12,492 bases of DNA from positions 1 to 12,492 of the forward strand of contig CAMODP010000042.1 of NCBI GenBank assembly GCA_946611445.1, read 5' to 3'. This DNA is from an uncultured Eubacterium sp. GTDB lineage: Bacteria; Bacillota; Clostridia; Lachnospirales; Lachnospiraceae. The notes beneath the pieces are model-generated. The model searched no databases. It saw only the letters and a list, made by a program, of their open reading frames with translations, and was not told the origin of the DNA. Both the position numbers and the translations under genes were made by a program. This document shows, piece after piece, positions 6,106 to 12,492 of the stretch (its first letter is position 1; every line of letters starts with the position of its first letter).

Positions 6106-6258
6106 CCCGGGGACAGGGGATACCCATGTGTCCGCCTTCAGCGAGCACGTGTCCGAGACCGGACGAATCTTAGATGGCGGGGCTTTGCCCGGGCATCTTA
6201 GATGAGCAGGCTCGGACCTGCGGAGCAGCGGACATCAGGGCAAGCCCCTGTCCCTGGG
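6106..6258 (-). repeat. Large structured palindromic element, copy 2, inverted
   Basis: The ends pair through a stem of about 14 positions (6106-6119 with 6245-6258, one mismatch), whose sequence differs from that of copy 1. On the minus strand it contains the same core as copy 1: the 19-base block at 6204-6222 and the 20-base block at 6143-6162 are exact matches. Internal GTCCGAG (6151-6157) pairs with CTCGGAC (6211-6217), and the central hairpin (6173-6197) has two mismatches around a TTT loop. The central hairpin and outer stem differ in sequence from copy 1 but are still complementary. It ends about 25 bases before the ung ribosome binding site, so it may lie in the ung leader if ung starts upstream. 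The 106 bases between the copies are AT-richer and show no gene. Confidence 0.6.
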
Positions 6259-6296
6259 ACGGCGTCCGTATAAACAAAAAAATCAGGAGAACCCAC

Positions 6297-6962
6297 ATGC
6301 CCCCAATCACCGGAGAATGGGAACAGGCCCTGCGGGGCGAGTTCCGGAAACCATATTACAGAAAACTGTTCCAGACCGTCGGCGACGCCTATCGCTCCGG
6401 CCCGGTATATCCGCCTGCGGATGATATTTTCAACGCATTTCATTTTACCCCGCTTTCCGAGGTTAAGGTTGTTATTCTCGGGCAGGATCCCTATCATGAG
6501 CCCGGACAGGCACACGGCCTCTGCTTTTCCGTTAAGCCGGGCGTGGAGATTCCGCCTTCTCTGGTAAACATCTACCAGGAACTGCACGATGACCTTGGCT
6601 GTCCGATCCCGGACACAGGCTGCCTGGAACCCTGGGCCAGGCAGGGCGTGCTGCTGCTGAATACAGTGCTCACCGTGCAGGCGCACCGGGCGAATTCTCA
6701 TCGCAATATCGGATGGGAGGAGTTTACGGACGCCGCGATCCGCGTGCTGGCAGAGCAGGACAGGCCGATGGTTTTCATCCTGTGGGGCAGACCGGCGCAG
6801 AGCAAGGAGAGCATGATCTTCAATCCGAAGCACCTGATCATAAAATCGCCGCACCCGAGTCCCCTTTCTGCGTACCGGGGCTTTTTCGGGAGCCGGCCTT
6901 TCTCCAGAACAAACGAATTTCTGGTGCGAAACGGACTTACGGCCATAGACTGGAGAATCTGA
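6297..6962 (+). CDS. ung: Uracil-DNA glycosylase (family 1)
   Basis: Ung removes uracil from DNA by cleaving the N-glycosidic bond, starting base excision repair of deaminated cytosine or misincorporated dUMP. The 221-residue protein carries the complete family 1 motif set: VVILGQDPYHEPGQAHGLCFSV with catalytic Asp64, PPSLVNIYQEL, GVLLLNTVLTV, and the DNA-intercalation loop SPHPSPLSAYRGFFGS with His186. The length is typical. The ATG at 6297 is chosen because AGGAGA lies about 9 bases upstream and MPPITGEWEQAL is a plausible N-terminus; the frame is open further upstream, but only through the structured repeat. A flippase gene follows after 29 bases and may be cotranscribed. No clear promoter was found, and the inverted repeat element occupies most of the upstream region. 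Confidence 0.97.
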   Translation: MPPITGEWEQALRGEFRKPYYRKLFQTVGDAYRSGPVYPPADDIFNAFHFTPLSEVKVVILGQDPYHEPGQAHGLCFSVKPGVEIPPSLVNIYQELHDDLGCPIPDTGCLEPWARQGVLLLNTVLTVQAHRANSHRNIGWEEFTDAAIRVLAEQDRPMVFILWGRPAQSKESMIFNPKHLIIKSPHPSPLSAYRGFFGSRPFSRTNEFLVRNGLTAIDWRI

Positions 6963-6991
6963 CTCTTTTTATGTGAGGCTAAAATAGGTTC

Positions 6992-8629
6992 ATGAAACAG
7001 GAAACAGACAATAATTCATCACTTGTAAAAAACGCATCCATCCTGATGGTGGCCACGATCATATCCCGCGTCATTGGTCTGCTGTACCGCAGGCCGCTCG
7101 GCCAGGTGCTGGGCGCGGTGGGTCTGGGGTACTACGGGCTTGCCAGCAATCTCTATACCATTTTGCTGCTCATATCCTCCTACAGTATTCCCATGGCAGT
7201 GTCAAAGAATGTGTCGGAGAGAATCGCGCTCAGGCAGTACCGGAACGCGGAGAAGATCTTCCGGGCGGCCATGCTGTACGCAGTTGTCGTTGGAGGCGTG
7301 ACAGCGCTGTTCACCTGGTTTGCGGGCCGGCTCCTGCTGCCTCCCAACCAGCCGAATGCCGTCCCCGCGCTCCGGATGCTGGCACCGACCATCTTTTTCT
7401 CGGCGATTCTCGGTGTATACCGCGGTTATTTCCAGGCATACAGGACGATGACGCCCACTTCTGTATCACAGATACTGGAACAGATCGTCAACGCGATCGT
7501 CAGCGTGTTCGGCGCGTGGATCCTGATCCGGACCTTTGCGCCGCAGGGCGGGACACAGGCAGCGGTATACGGTTCCATGGGCGGCACGATGGGAACCGGC
7601 GCAGGCGTCCTGACCGGGCTGCTTTTTATGCTGTTTGTCTACGGGATCAACCGGAAATGGTTCCGGAAAAAACGCAGCCAGGATGTCGGATCTGAAGAGG
7701 AGCGGTACGGGGACATCCTGAAAAAGCTTGTCCTGATGATCACGCCGATCATTTTCACTTCCTTTATTTATAACTGCAGCGCCTATCTGGACAGCTATCT
7801 GTATTCCAGCATCCTGGGCTGGAAGGGCTTTGACGCGGAGCTGCTGTCTGCTGCATACGGCGAATACAGCAATTTCTATATGCCGCTGATCGGCATCCCG
7901 CTGGCGCTGGCGTCTGCCAGCACCTCCGCAATGATGCCGGAGACGGCGGGGCGTCACGCGACCGGCGACATAGCAGGGGTCAACCGTGAGGTCAGACGGA
8001 CGCTGCAGCTGAGCATGTTCATCTGCATACCTGCCATGGTTGGCCTGACGGTACTGGCTTTTCCGATCATGGGGGTTCTGTTTCCTTCCTCTACGGATCT
8101 GGCCGCGAAACTGATGCTGACGGGCTCGGTATTTATCATCACGGATTCCTTTTCCATTATCACCGGTGGGGTGCTCCAGTCGATCGGGAGACAGCGGACA
8201 GCTCTGCTGAACGCGGGGGTTTCTCTGCTCGTGAATCTGGCAAGTCTGGCAGCGATGCTGTATGCTTTTTCCGCACTGGATATCTATGCGGTTATGCTCT
8301 CGAATATCCTGTTCAGCGCTGTGTGCTGTATAATGAATGTCTTTTCCATGAGGAAATACCTGGGCTTCCGCAGCGAAATCCGCCGCACCTATTCCGCGCC
8401 GCTTCTGGCATCTGCGCTGATGGGAATCCTGGCGGTAGCCGTCTACTACGGTCTCTTCACTGTCACGCGCAGACCCTTCATCTGCCTGATGATCGCAGTG
8501 GTTCTGGCCATGCTGGCGTATATGATGCTGTATGTGCGCTTTTCAGGCATTTCAGAAGAAGAGATGCTGCACTTTCCCATGGGCGGCAGGCTGGTGCGGA
8601 TACTCCGCAGGATGAAGGCGTTCCGGTGA
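6992..8629 (+). CDS. MOP-superfamily flippase, SpoVB/YtgP (polysaccharide or lipid II exporter) family
   Basis: The 545-residue membrane protein has about 14 hydrophobic segments, the usual topology of the MOP (MVF/PST) superfamily. Its N-terminus, SLVKNASILMVATIISRVIGLLYRRPLG, and the following GYYGLASNLYTILLLISSYSIPMAVSK are characteristic of the SpoVB/YtgP branch. The GVYRGYFQAYRTMTPTSVSQILEQIVN block is also diagnostic. Members flip undecaprenyl-linked precursors, including lipid II in some streptococci (YtgP/MurJ) and spore cortex precursors (SpoVB), across the cytoplasmic membrane. Which substrate applies here cannot be told from sequence alone. The ATG at 6992 follows GAGG at a longish spacing of about 14 bases. 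The gene is 29 bases behind ung. A promoter for the next gene lies downstream, so this gene probably ends its own unit, though no terminator hairpin was found. Confidence 0.88.
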   Translation: MKQETDNNSSLVKNASILMVATIISRVIGLLYRRPLGQVLGAVGLGYYGLASNLYTILLLISSYSIPMAVSKNVSERIALRQYRNAEKIFRAAMLYAVVVGGVTALFTWFAGRLLLPPNQPNAVPALRMLAPTIFFSAILGVYRGYFQAYRTMTPTSVSQILEQIVNAIVSVFGAWILIRTFAPQGGTQAAVYGSMGGTMGTGAGVLTGLLFMLFVYGINRKWFRKKRSQDVGSEEERYGDILKKLVLMITPIIFTSFIYNCSAYLDSYLYSSILGWKGFDAELLSAAYGEYSNFYMPLIGIPLALASASTSAMMPETAGRHATGDIAGVNREVRRTLQLSMFICIPAMVGLTVLAFPIMGVLFPSSTDLAAKLMLTGSVFIITDSFSIITGGVLQSIGRQRTALLNAGVSLLVNLASLAAMLYAFSALDIYAVMLSNILFSAVCCIMNVFSMRKYLGFRSEIRRTYSAPLLASALMGILAVAVYYGLFTVTRRPFICLMIAVVLAMLAYMMLYVRFSGISEEEMLHFPMGGRLVRILRRMKAFR

Positions 8630-8652
8630 TGCCGGATTTGCGAAATTATCTC

Positions 8653-8681
8653 TTCACTTCTGAAAAAGAATGTGATATACT
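8653..8681 (+). promoter_or_regulatory. Promoter of the small secreted/membrane protein gene
   Basis: TTCACT at 8653-8658 and TATACT at 8676-8681 are 17 bases apart, with an extended -10 TGA at 8673-8675. It is about 75 bases before the ATG at 8756. Confidence 0.6.
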
Positions 8682-8755
8682 TCATGTAACTGTCAGGAGT
8701 GTGTCTGCTGCTGACGGCATAAAGGGGATTATTGATACGAAAGGGGAGAATTCAC

Positions 8756-9217
8756 ATGAAAAGACATACGCTGCGGATGCTGCTGACGGCAGTGCTGCTT
8801 GTGATGGTGCTCGCCTGCACTTCTGTTGCCTATGGCGACACGCTGGCGGGCGGCAAGGTGCTGACTGGCAATACAGCAAGACAGAACGTGACACCGGGCA
8901 CAGCGAAAACCACTACAGGCGCTTCTTCCGGAAGTATTTATTCCGGAACGCAGTCGTCAGCGACAACAGGCACAGGCAGTGTCTCATCCGGAACAGGCTA
9001 TAACTATACGCCGTCCGCAACCACAACCAGTACCGGCACGAGAGTGCAGACCGGTTATCTGGAGGATGCCATGCCCTTTATGATTGTTATGGGTATGGGT
9101 ATTTTCCTTCTCCTGGCTTTCTCACATCTGCAGCTGAACCAGACCCGCTACGGGAAATCAGAAAAGTATGCCAAGGAACTGAAGGATTTCCGCCGGGCAT
9201 GCTCGATTGATGACTGA
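8756..9217 (+). CDS. Small exported, membrane-anchored Ser/Thr/Gly-rich protein of unknown function
   Basis: No family was recognised. The 153-residue protein begins with KRH-LR and a hydrophobic stretch (residues 9-26) typical of a signal peptide. Cleavage could follow the SVAYG region. Cys21 in VLAC resembles a lipobox but has Leu at -2, which is unusual. Residues 35-100 are rich in Ser, Thr and Gly, a low-complexity linker expected outside the membrane. A second hydrophobic segment (about 105-124, MPFMIVMGMGIFLLLAFS) is followed by a charged tail with KSEKYAKELKDFRR. The likely arrangement is an extracellular linker, one membrane helix and a short cytoplasmic tail. GGGGAG lies 8 bases before the ATG at 8756; a TTG at 8732 is in frame but less likely. 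It has its own promoter and terminator. Confidence 0.75.
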   Translation: MKRHTLRMLLTAVLLVMVLACTSVAYGDTLAGGKVLTGNTARQNVTPGTAKTTTGASSGSIYSGTQSSATTGTGSVSSGTGYNYTPSATTTSTGTRVQTGYLEDAMPFMIVMGMGIFLLLAFSHLQLNQTRYGKSEKYAKELKDFRRACSIDD

Positions 9218-9258
9218 GTCGGGACGGAGAAGATGACAGTGCAGAAGATCGGATGAAC

Positions 9259-9304
9259 AAAAACGGAAGAGGAGCAGAACAGTTTGCTTGTCTTCCGTTT
9301 TTTT
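9259..9304 (+). terminator. Intrinsic terminator after the small exported protein gene
   Basis: AAACGGAAGA (9261-9270) pairs with TCTTCCGTTT (9291-9300), and an inner AGCA/TGCT pairing shortens the loop. A run of seven T follows. It separates the gene at 8756 from pta. Confidence 0.88.
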
Positions 9305-9324
9305 CTTTGTATTTAATTATGAAC

Positions 9325-9353
9325 TTGTTTCATGAAAAAGATGGGATTATACT
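9325..9353 (+). promoter_or_regulatory. pta-ackA promoter, with a possible second overlapping promoter
   Basis: TTGTTT at 9325-9330 and TATACT at 9348-9353 are 17 bases apart. A second candidate pair follows directly: TTTACA at 9353-9358 and TACAAT at 9375-9380, with a 16-base spacer. The leader before the pta start is 75 to 100 bases and contains a short TTCCC/GGGAA hairpin near 9385-9402. Confidence 0.6.
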
Positions 9354-9455
9354 TTACAAAGAGTGTGTCATGTATACAATTTTTCCCTTTTTGCGGGAAG
9401 AATGCATGAACTGCAGATAATGAGCGGAATCAAAAATGGAAAGGAGTATATGACA

Positions 9456-10454
9456 ATGGCATTTATTGACACAATCAAAGAGAGAGCGAAAGCGAACAAG
9501 AAGGTAATCGTCCTTCCGGAGTGTATGGATCCCCGTACCTATGAGGCTGCGGTGAAGATCACGGCTGAAGGGATCGCGGAGATCGCGCTGATCGCGACAC
9601 CGGAGGATATTGAGAAATACAGCAACGGCGCAGACCTCACAGGGATCCGTGTGGTCGATCCCTCCACAGACCCCAACCGTCAGAAATATATCGACAAATT
9701 CGTCGAGCTGCGCAAGTCCAAAGGACTGACTCCGGAGCAGGCAGAAGAGCAGATGATGAAGGACTACATGTATTATGCCTGCCTGATGTGCAAGTGCGGC
9801 GATGCTGACGGCGCTGTCTCCGGTGCCTGCCACTCCACCGGCAATACCATTCGTCCGGCCCTGCAGCTGCTGAAGACCAAACCCGGCATCCACAGTGTAT
9901 CCGGTTTCTTCCTGATGGAGGTTCCGAACTGCGAGTTCGGTGAGAACGGCCTGTTCGTATTTGCCGACTGCGCCGTGAATACAGATTTTGATTCCGAGAA
10001 GCTGGCTGAGATCGCAGGCCTCTCCGCTGAATCCTTCCGCGCCTTTGTAGGTGCCGAGCCCCGCGTAGCCATGCTTTCCTATTCCACCATGGGCAGCGCA
10101 AAGCATGATGACGTGACCAAGGTAGCTGAGGCTGTGAAGATCGCGAAGGAGAAATTCCCGGATATCAAGCTGGACGGCGAGCTGCAGTTTGACGCCGCTA
10201 TCGTCGGCAGTGTGGCTGCGCTGAAAGCACCGAACAGCGAAGTCGCCGGCAAGGCAAACACCATTGTATTCCCGAGCCTTGAGGCCGGCAACATCGGCTA
10301 CAAGCTGGTACAGAGACTGGCCAAGGCCGGCGCGTACGGCCCGATCCTGCAGGGTCTGTCCATGCCTGTCAATGACCTGTCCCGCGGCTGCTTTGCAGAT
10401 GACATTGTAGGTGTCGTGGCTATGACGGCCGTACAGGCACAGATGAACGACTGA
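9456..10454 (+). CDS. pta: Phosphate acetyltransferase (phosphotransacetylase)
   Basis: Pta converts acetyl-CoA and phosphate to acetyl phosphate and CoA in the cytoplasm, the first step of acetate formation. The 332-residue protein has the short single-domain length of Firmicute enzymes. It begins MAFIDTIKERAKANKKVIVLPE, the usual N-terminus, and carries DGAVSGACHSTGNTIRPALQ, DGELQFDAA, FPSLEAGNIGYKLVQR and PVNDLSRG, all conserved Pta blocks. The second of two close ATG codons (9456) is preferred: AAGGAG ends 9 bases upstream, whereas the ATG at 9450 would leave only 3 bases. ackA follows after 48 bases with no sign of its own promoter, so the pair forms an operon. The codon choice is strongly biased, as in highly expressed genes. 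Confidence 0.98.
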   Translation: MAFIDTIKERAKANKKVIVLPECMDPRTYEAAVKITAEGIAEIALIATPEDIEKYSNGADLTGIRVVDPSTDPNRQKYIDKFVELRKSKGLTPEQAEEQMMKDYMYYACLMCKCGDADGAVSGACHSTGNTIRPALQLLKTKPGIHSVSGFFLMEVPNCEFGENGLFVFADCAVNTDFDSEKLAEIAGLSAESFRAFVGAEPRVAMLSYSTMGSAKHDDVTKVAEAVKIAKEKFPDIKLDGELQFDAAIVGSVAALKAPNSEVAGKANTIVFPSLEAGNIGYKLVQRLAKAGAYGPILQGLSMPVNDLSRGCFADDIVGVVAMTAVQAQMND

Positions 10455-10502
10455 CAGATAAAACTGGAATAATAAAATATAAAGTGTATTGGAGGGAATG
10501 AC

Positions 10503-11708
10503 ATGAAGGTTCTGGTAATCAATTGCGGCAGCTCATCTCTGAAGTATCAGCTGATTGATTCCGCGAGCGAAGAGGTCCTGGCAAAAGGTCTCTGCGAGCG
10601 CATCGGCATCGACGGCAGACTGGTCTATCAGAAAGAAGGTCTGGATAAGGAGATCACTGAGGCTCCCATGCCGACACATAAGGAAGCGATCCAGATGGTT
10701 CTGGATGCCCTGACAAATCCGGTCAGCGGCGCGATCAGCAATCTGTCAGAGATCGAAGCGGTCGGACACCGGATCGTACACGGCGGCGAGAAATTCTCCG
10801 GCTCCGCTCTGGTAGATGACGCTATGATCGAGGCAGTGGCGGAATGCACAGAGCTTGCCCCGCTTCACAATCCTGCAAACCTGATCGGTATCAATGTCTG
10901 CAAGGAACTGATGCCCGGCGTCCCGATGGTAGGCTGCTTCGACACCGCTTTCCATCAGACCATGCCTGATTACGCTTACCTGTATGGTATCCCGTATGAG
11001 TACTATGAGAAGTACAAGATCAGAAAGTACGGTTTTCACGGAACCTCTCATTCCTTCGTTTCTCGCGAGACTGCCAAGTTCCTGGATCTGGACATCAACA
11101 ATTCCAAGATCATTGTCTGCCACCTGGGCAACGGCGCTTCCATCAGCGCTGTTCTGAACGGCAAGTGCGTGGACACCAGCATGGGCCTGACCCCGCTGGC
11201 AGGTCTGGTCATGGGCACCCGCTCCGGCGACATCGATCCGGCCGTGATTGAGTACCTCGGCCACAAGCTGGGCGCCAGCGTGGAAGAGGTTCTGGAGATC
11301 CTGAACAAGAAGTCCGGCGTGCTGGGCCTGTCCAAGTATCTCTCCAGCGATTTCCGTGACCTGGGCGAGGCAGCCCTGAACGGCAATATGTATGCATCTA
11401 TCGCCCTGAACGTCTTCGACTACAACGTAGTCAAGAAGATCGGCTCCTACGTCGCCGCCATGAACGGTGTCGATGCCATCGCCTTCACAGCCGGCATCGG
11501 TGAGAACGACCGTTTCGTCCGCGCGAAGATTCTGGATTCCTTCGGGTATTTGGGCATCACAGTCGACAAAGAGCGCAACAAAGTGCGCGGCCGCAATGTC
11601 AAGATCTCCACAGACGATTCCAAGGTCGACGTCGTTGTCATCCCGACGAACGAAGAGCTGGCAATCTGCCGCGAGACCGTCGCGATCGTGTCAAATACTG
11701 CACGGTAA
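10503..11708 (+). CDS. ackA: Acetate kinase
   Basis: AckA transfers phosphate from acetyl phosphate to ADP, giving acetate and ATP, the main substrate-level ATP step in many fermenters. The 401-residue protein has the standard length. It starts MKVLVINCGSSSLKYQL, with Asn7 of the family, then shows Arg90 in VGHRIVHGGEKFSG, the catalytic-region Asp147 in GCFDTAFHQ, and His179 in KYGFHGTSHSFV. HLGNGASISAV, MGTRSGDIDPAV and the C-terminal IPTNEELAICRET are also intact. GGAGG precedes the ATG. It is cotranscribed with pta, and a strong hairpin terminator follows about 38 bases after the stop. Propionate kinase is the nearest alternative, but the pta partner favours acetate. Confidence 0.98.
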   Translation: MKVLVINCGSSSLKYQLIDSASEEVLAKGLCERIGIDGRLVYQKEGLDKEITEAPMPTHKEAIQMVLDALTNPVSGAISNLSEIEAVGHRIVHGGEKFSGSALVDDAMIEAVAECTELAPLHNPANLIGINVCKELMPGVPMVGCFDTAFHQTMPDYAYLYGIPYEYYEKYKIRKYGFHGTSHSFVSRETAKFLDLDINNSKIIVCHLGNGASISAVLNGKCVDTSMGLTPLAGLVMGTRSGDIDPAVIEYLGHKLGASVEEVLEILNKKSGVLGLSKYLSSDFRDLGEAALNGNMYASIALNVFDYNVVKKIGSYVAAMNGVDAIAFTAGIGENDRFVRAKILDSFGYLGITVDKERNKVRGRNVKISTDDSKVDVVVIPTNEELAICRETVAIVSNTAR

Positions 11709-11745
11709 GCCGCAGAGGCGCAAGATTTCGCTTTGGCTGACTGAA

Positions 11746-11787
11746 AGGACCCCGTCCGCACCCATCCAGGGTGCGAGGCGGGGTTTT
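11746..11787 (+). terminator. Intrinsic terminator of pta-ackA
   Basis: Bases 11749-11763 pair with 11769-11784 around a five-base loop, with one bulged A and one G-U pair, followed by TTTT. The stem is GC-rich and stable. Confidence 0.92.
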
Positions 11788-11815
11788 CCATTTCAGGTGC
11801 GTTTTTCCAGATACT

Positions 11816-12451
11816 ATGGAGGGGATGGAGAATGACTCAAATCCTCTAAATGCAAATCTTAGTCACTATTCGGCCGTCCCGGAGAGGGTGTAGAATGACT
11901 CAAATCCTCCCAATACAAATCTTAGTTATTTGTCAGTCGCACTGGAGGGAGAAGAGATTGACTCAAACCCTCCAAATGCAAATCTTAGTCACTGTTCGGC
12001 CGTCCCGGAGAGGGCGTAGATTGCCTCAAAACCTTCCAATACAAATCTTAGTCATTTGTCAGTCGCACCGGAGGGGGAGAAGAATGACTCAAACGCTCCA
12101 AATGCAAATCTTAGTCACTGTTCGGCCGTCCCGGAGAGGGCGTAGAATGACTCAAATCCTCCCAATACAAATCTTAGTCATTTGTCAGCCGCGCCGGAGG
12201 GGGAGGAGATTGACTCAAACACTCTAAATGCAAATCTTAGTCACTATTCAGCCGCGCCGAAGGGTGAAGAGATTGACTCAAACCCCACAAATGCAAATCA
12301 TAGTCACTATTCGGCCGCGCCAGAGAGGGCGGAGATTGACTCAAACCCTTCAAATGCAAAGCGTAGTCATTACTCGGCCGCCCTGGAGGGTGCAGAGATT
12401 GACTCAATTACGCAAATCAAAAACTTAGTCAATTTCAGAAGGAGCCTATGA
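11816..12451 (+). pseudogene. Possible decayed repeat-protein frame over the 63-bp array
   Basis: Reading from ATG at 11816 (or 11825) gives a hydrophilic 21-residue repeat of the type DSNPxNANLSHYSAAPEGEEI down to a TGA at 12449-12451. The frame is broken by three TAG codons at 11891, 12017 and 12143, exactly 126 bases apart, all at the same place in type A units where later units have GAG. The simplest reading is one nonsense change that was then amplified with the dimer. Against a real gene: differences between units are not concentrated at third codon positions, and a second frame is also open for 125 codons from 11850. The upstream start lacks a well-spaced ribosome binding site. The final TGA overlaps the ATG of the next gene. 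Confidence 0.3.
11834..12435 (+). repeat. Tandem array with exact 63-bp period, ten units
   Basis: GACTCAAA-like unit starts lie at 11834, 11897, 11960, 12023, 12086, 12149, 12212, 12275, 12338 and 12401, always 63 bases apart with no insertions or deletions. The first six units alternate between two types, giving a 126-bp higher-order repeat three times; the last units are more diverged and the tenth is partial. Each unit carries CAAATCTTAGTCA-like and GAGAGGG or GGAGGG-like stretches. It fills most of the gene-free 11709-12447 region. The unit is 21 codons, but no frame is clearly under protein-level selection. It may be a minisatellite, a decayed repeat protein, or an RNA-level structure. 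Confidence 0.9.
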
Positions 12452-12492
12452 AATCAGAGTGGCGGGCAGGTTTGAGGAAGCGCAGCGCGGAA
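12448..12492 (+). CDS. Start of an unidentified gene, cut by the window edge
   Basis: ATG at 12448 opens a frame that runs to the window end and reads MKSEWRAGLRKRSAE. AAGGAG lies just upstream (12439-12444), only 3 bases from the ATG, which is short. The ATG overlaps the TGA that closes the repeat frame (ATGA). Fifteen basic, hydrophilic residues are too few to name a family. Confidence 0.5.
   Translation, partial: MKSEWRAGLRKRSAE

Noticed and set aside
5813..6201. Short open frames within the structured elements
   Set aside because: They read through palindromic repeats, lack convincing ribosome binding sites and give no protein-like composition.
8323..9003. Plus-strand frame spanning the flippase end and the small exported protein
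   Set aside because: It overlaps two better-supported genes in another frame, crosses their promoter, and has no plausible domain.
11850..12227. A 125-codon open frame (MQILVTIRPSRR-type) through the tandem array
   Set aside because: Openness follows from the repeat unit lacking stops in that frame. It ends abruptly when the unit type changes and has no supported start signal, so it is not called as a gene.
11834..12435. CRISPR array
   Set aside because: The period is a constant 63 bases and the whole unit is repeated; there are no unique spacers between short identical repeats and no cas genes nearby.

Overview
The window looks like a chromosomal segment of an anaerobic, fermentative Firmicute, most likely of the Lachnospiraceae/Clostridia. 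This rests on the moderately high-GC coding style with strong AGGAGG-type ribosome binding sites and on the gene content: a pta-ackA acetate operon, a YerC/TrpR-like regulator, a DUF3786 protein, an ECF-type BioY and a SpoVB/YtgP-type flippase. This is inference from families and style; there is no rRNA or other phylogenetic marker.

Layout. 1-411 is the 3' end of a polyphosphate kinase 2-type (Pap) gene, followed by a strong hairpin terminator that sits just after a promoter-like sequence. 581-1276 is a LuxR-type regulator. 1422-1967 (minus) is bioY, transcribed divergently from a DUF3786 gene (2132-2836); the two promoters lie almost back to back and a perfect 18-bp palindrome covers the forward -35. 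yerC (2890-3183) has its own promoter embedded in the DUF3786 stop codon. It converges on an EamA/DMT-family transporter (minus, 3293-4243) across a bidirectional terminator. The transporter is divergent from hisH-hisF (4381-5816), which encode the two subunits of imidazole glycerol phosphate synthase. A 480-bp gene-free stretch then carries two large palindromic elements in opposite orientation. ung (6297-6962) and a MOP-family lipid/polysaccharide flippase (6992-8629) follow in tandem, then a small secreted or membrane-anchored protein of unknown function (8756-9217), then pta (9456-10454) and ackA (10503-11708), which make ATP and acetate from acetyl-CoA. After the ackA terminator comes a tandem array with an exact 63-bp period, which runs into the first codons of a new gene at the right edge.

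Most genes are ordinary housekeeping or accessory metabolism. The parts not explained by known families are: (i) the paired structured elements between hisF and ung, which share a core but have different, self-complementary outer stems; (ii) the 63-bp array (21 codons per unit), which has three regularly spaced amber codons in its most protein-like frame and a small conserved inverted repeat in each unit; and (iii) several regulatory palindromes in divergent promoter regions.
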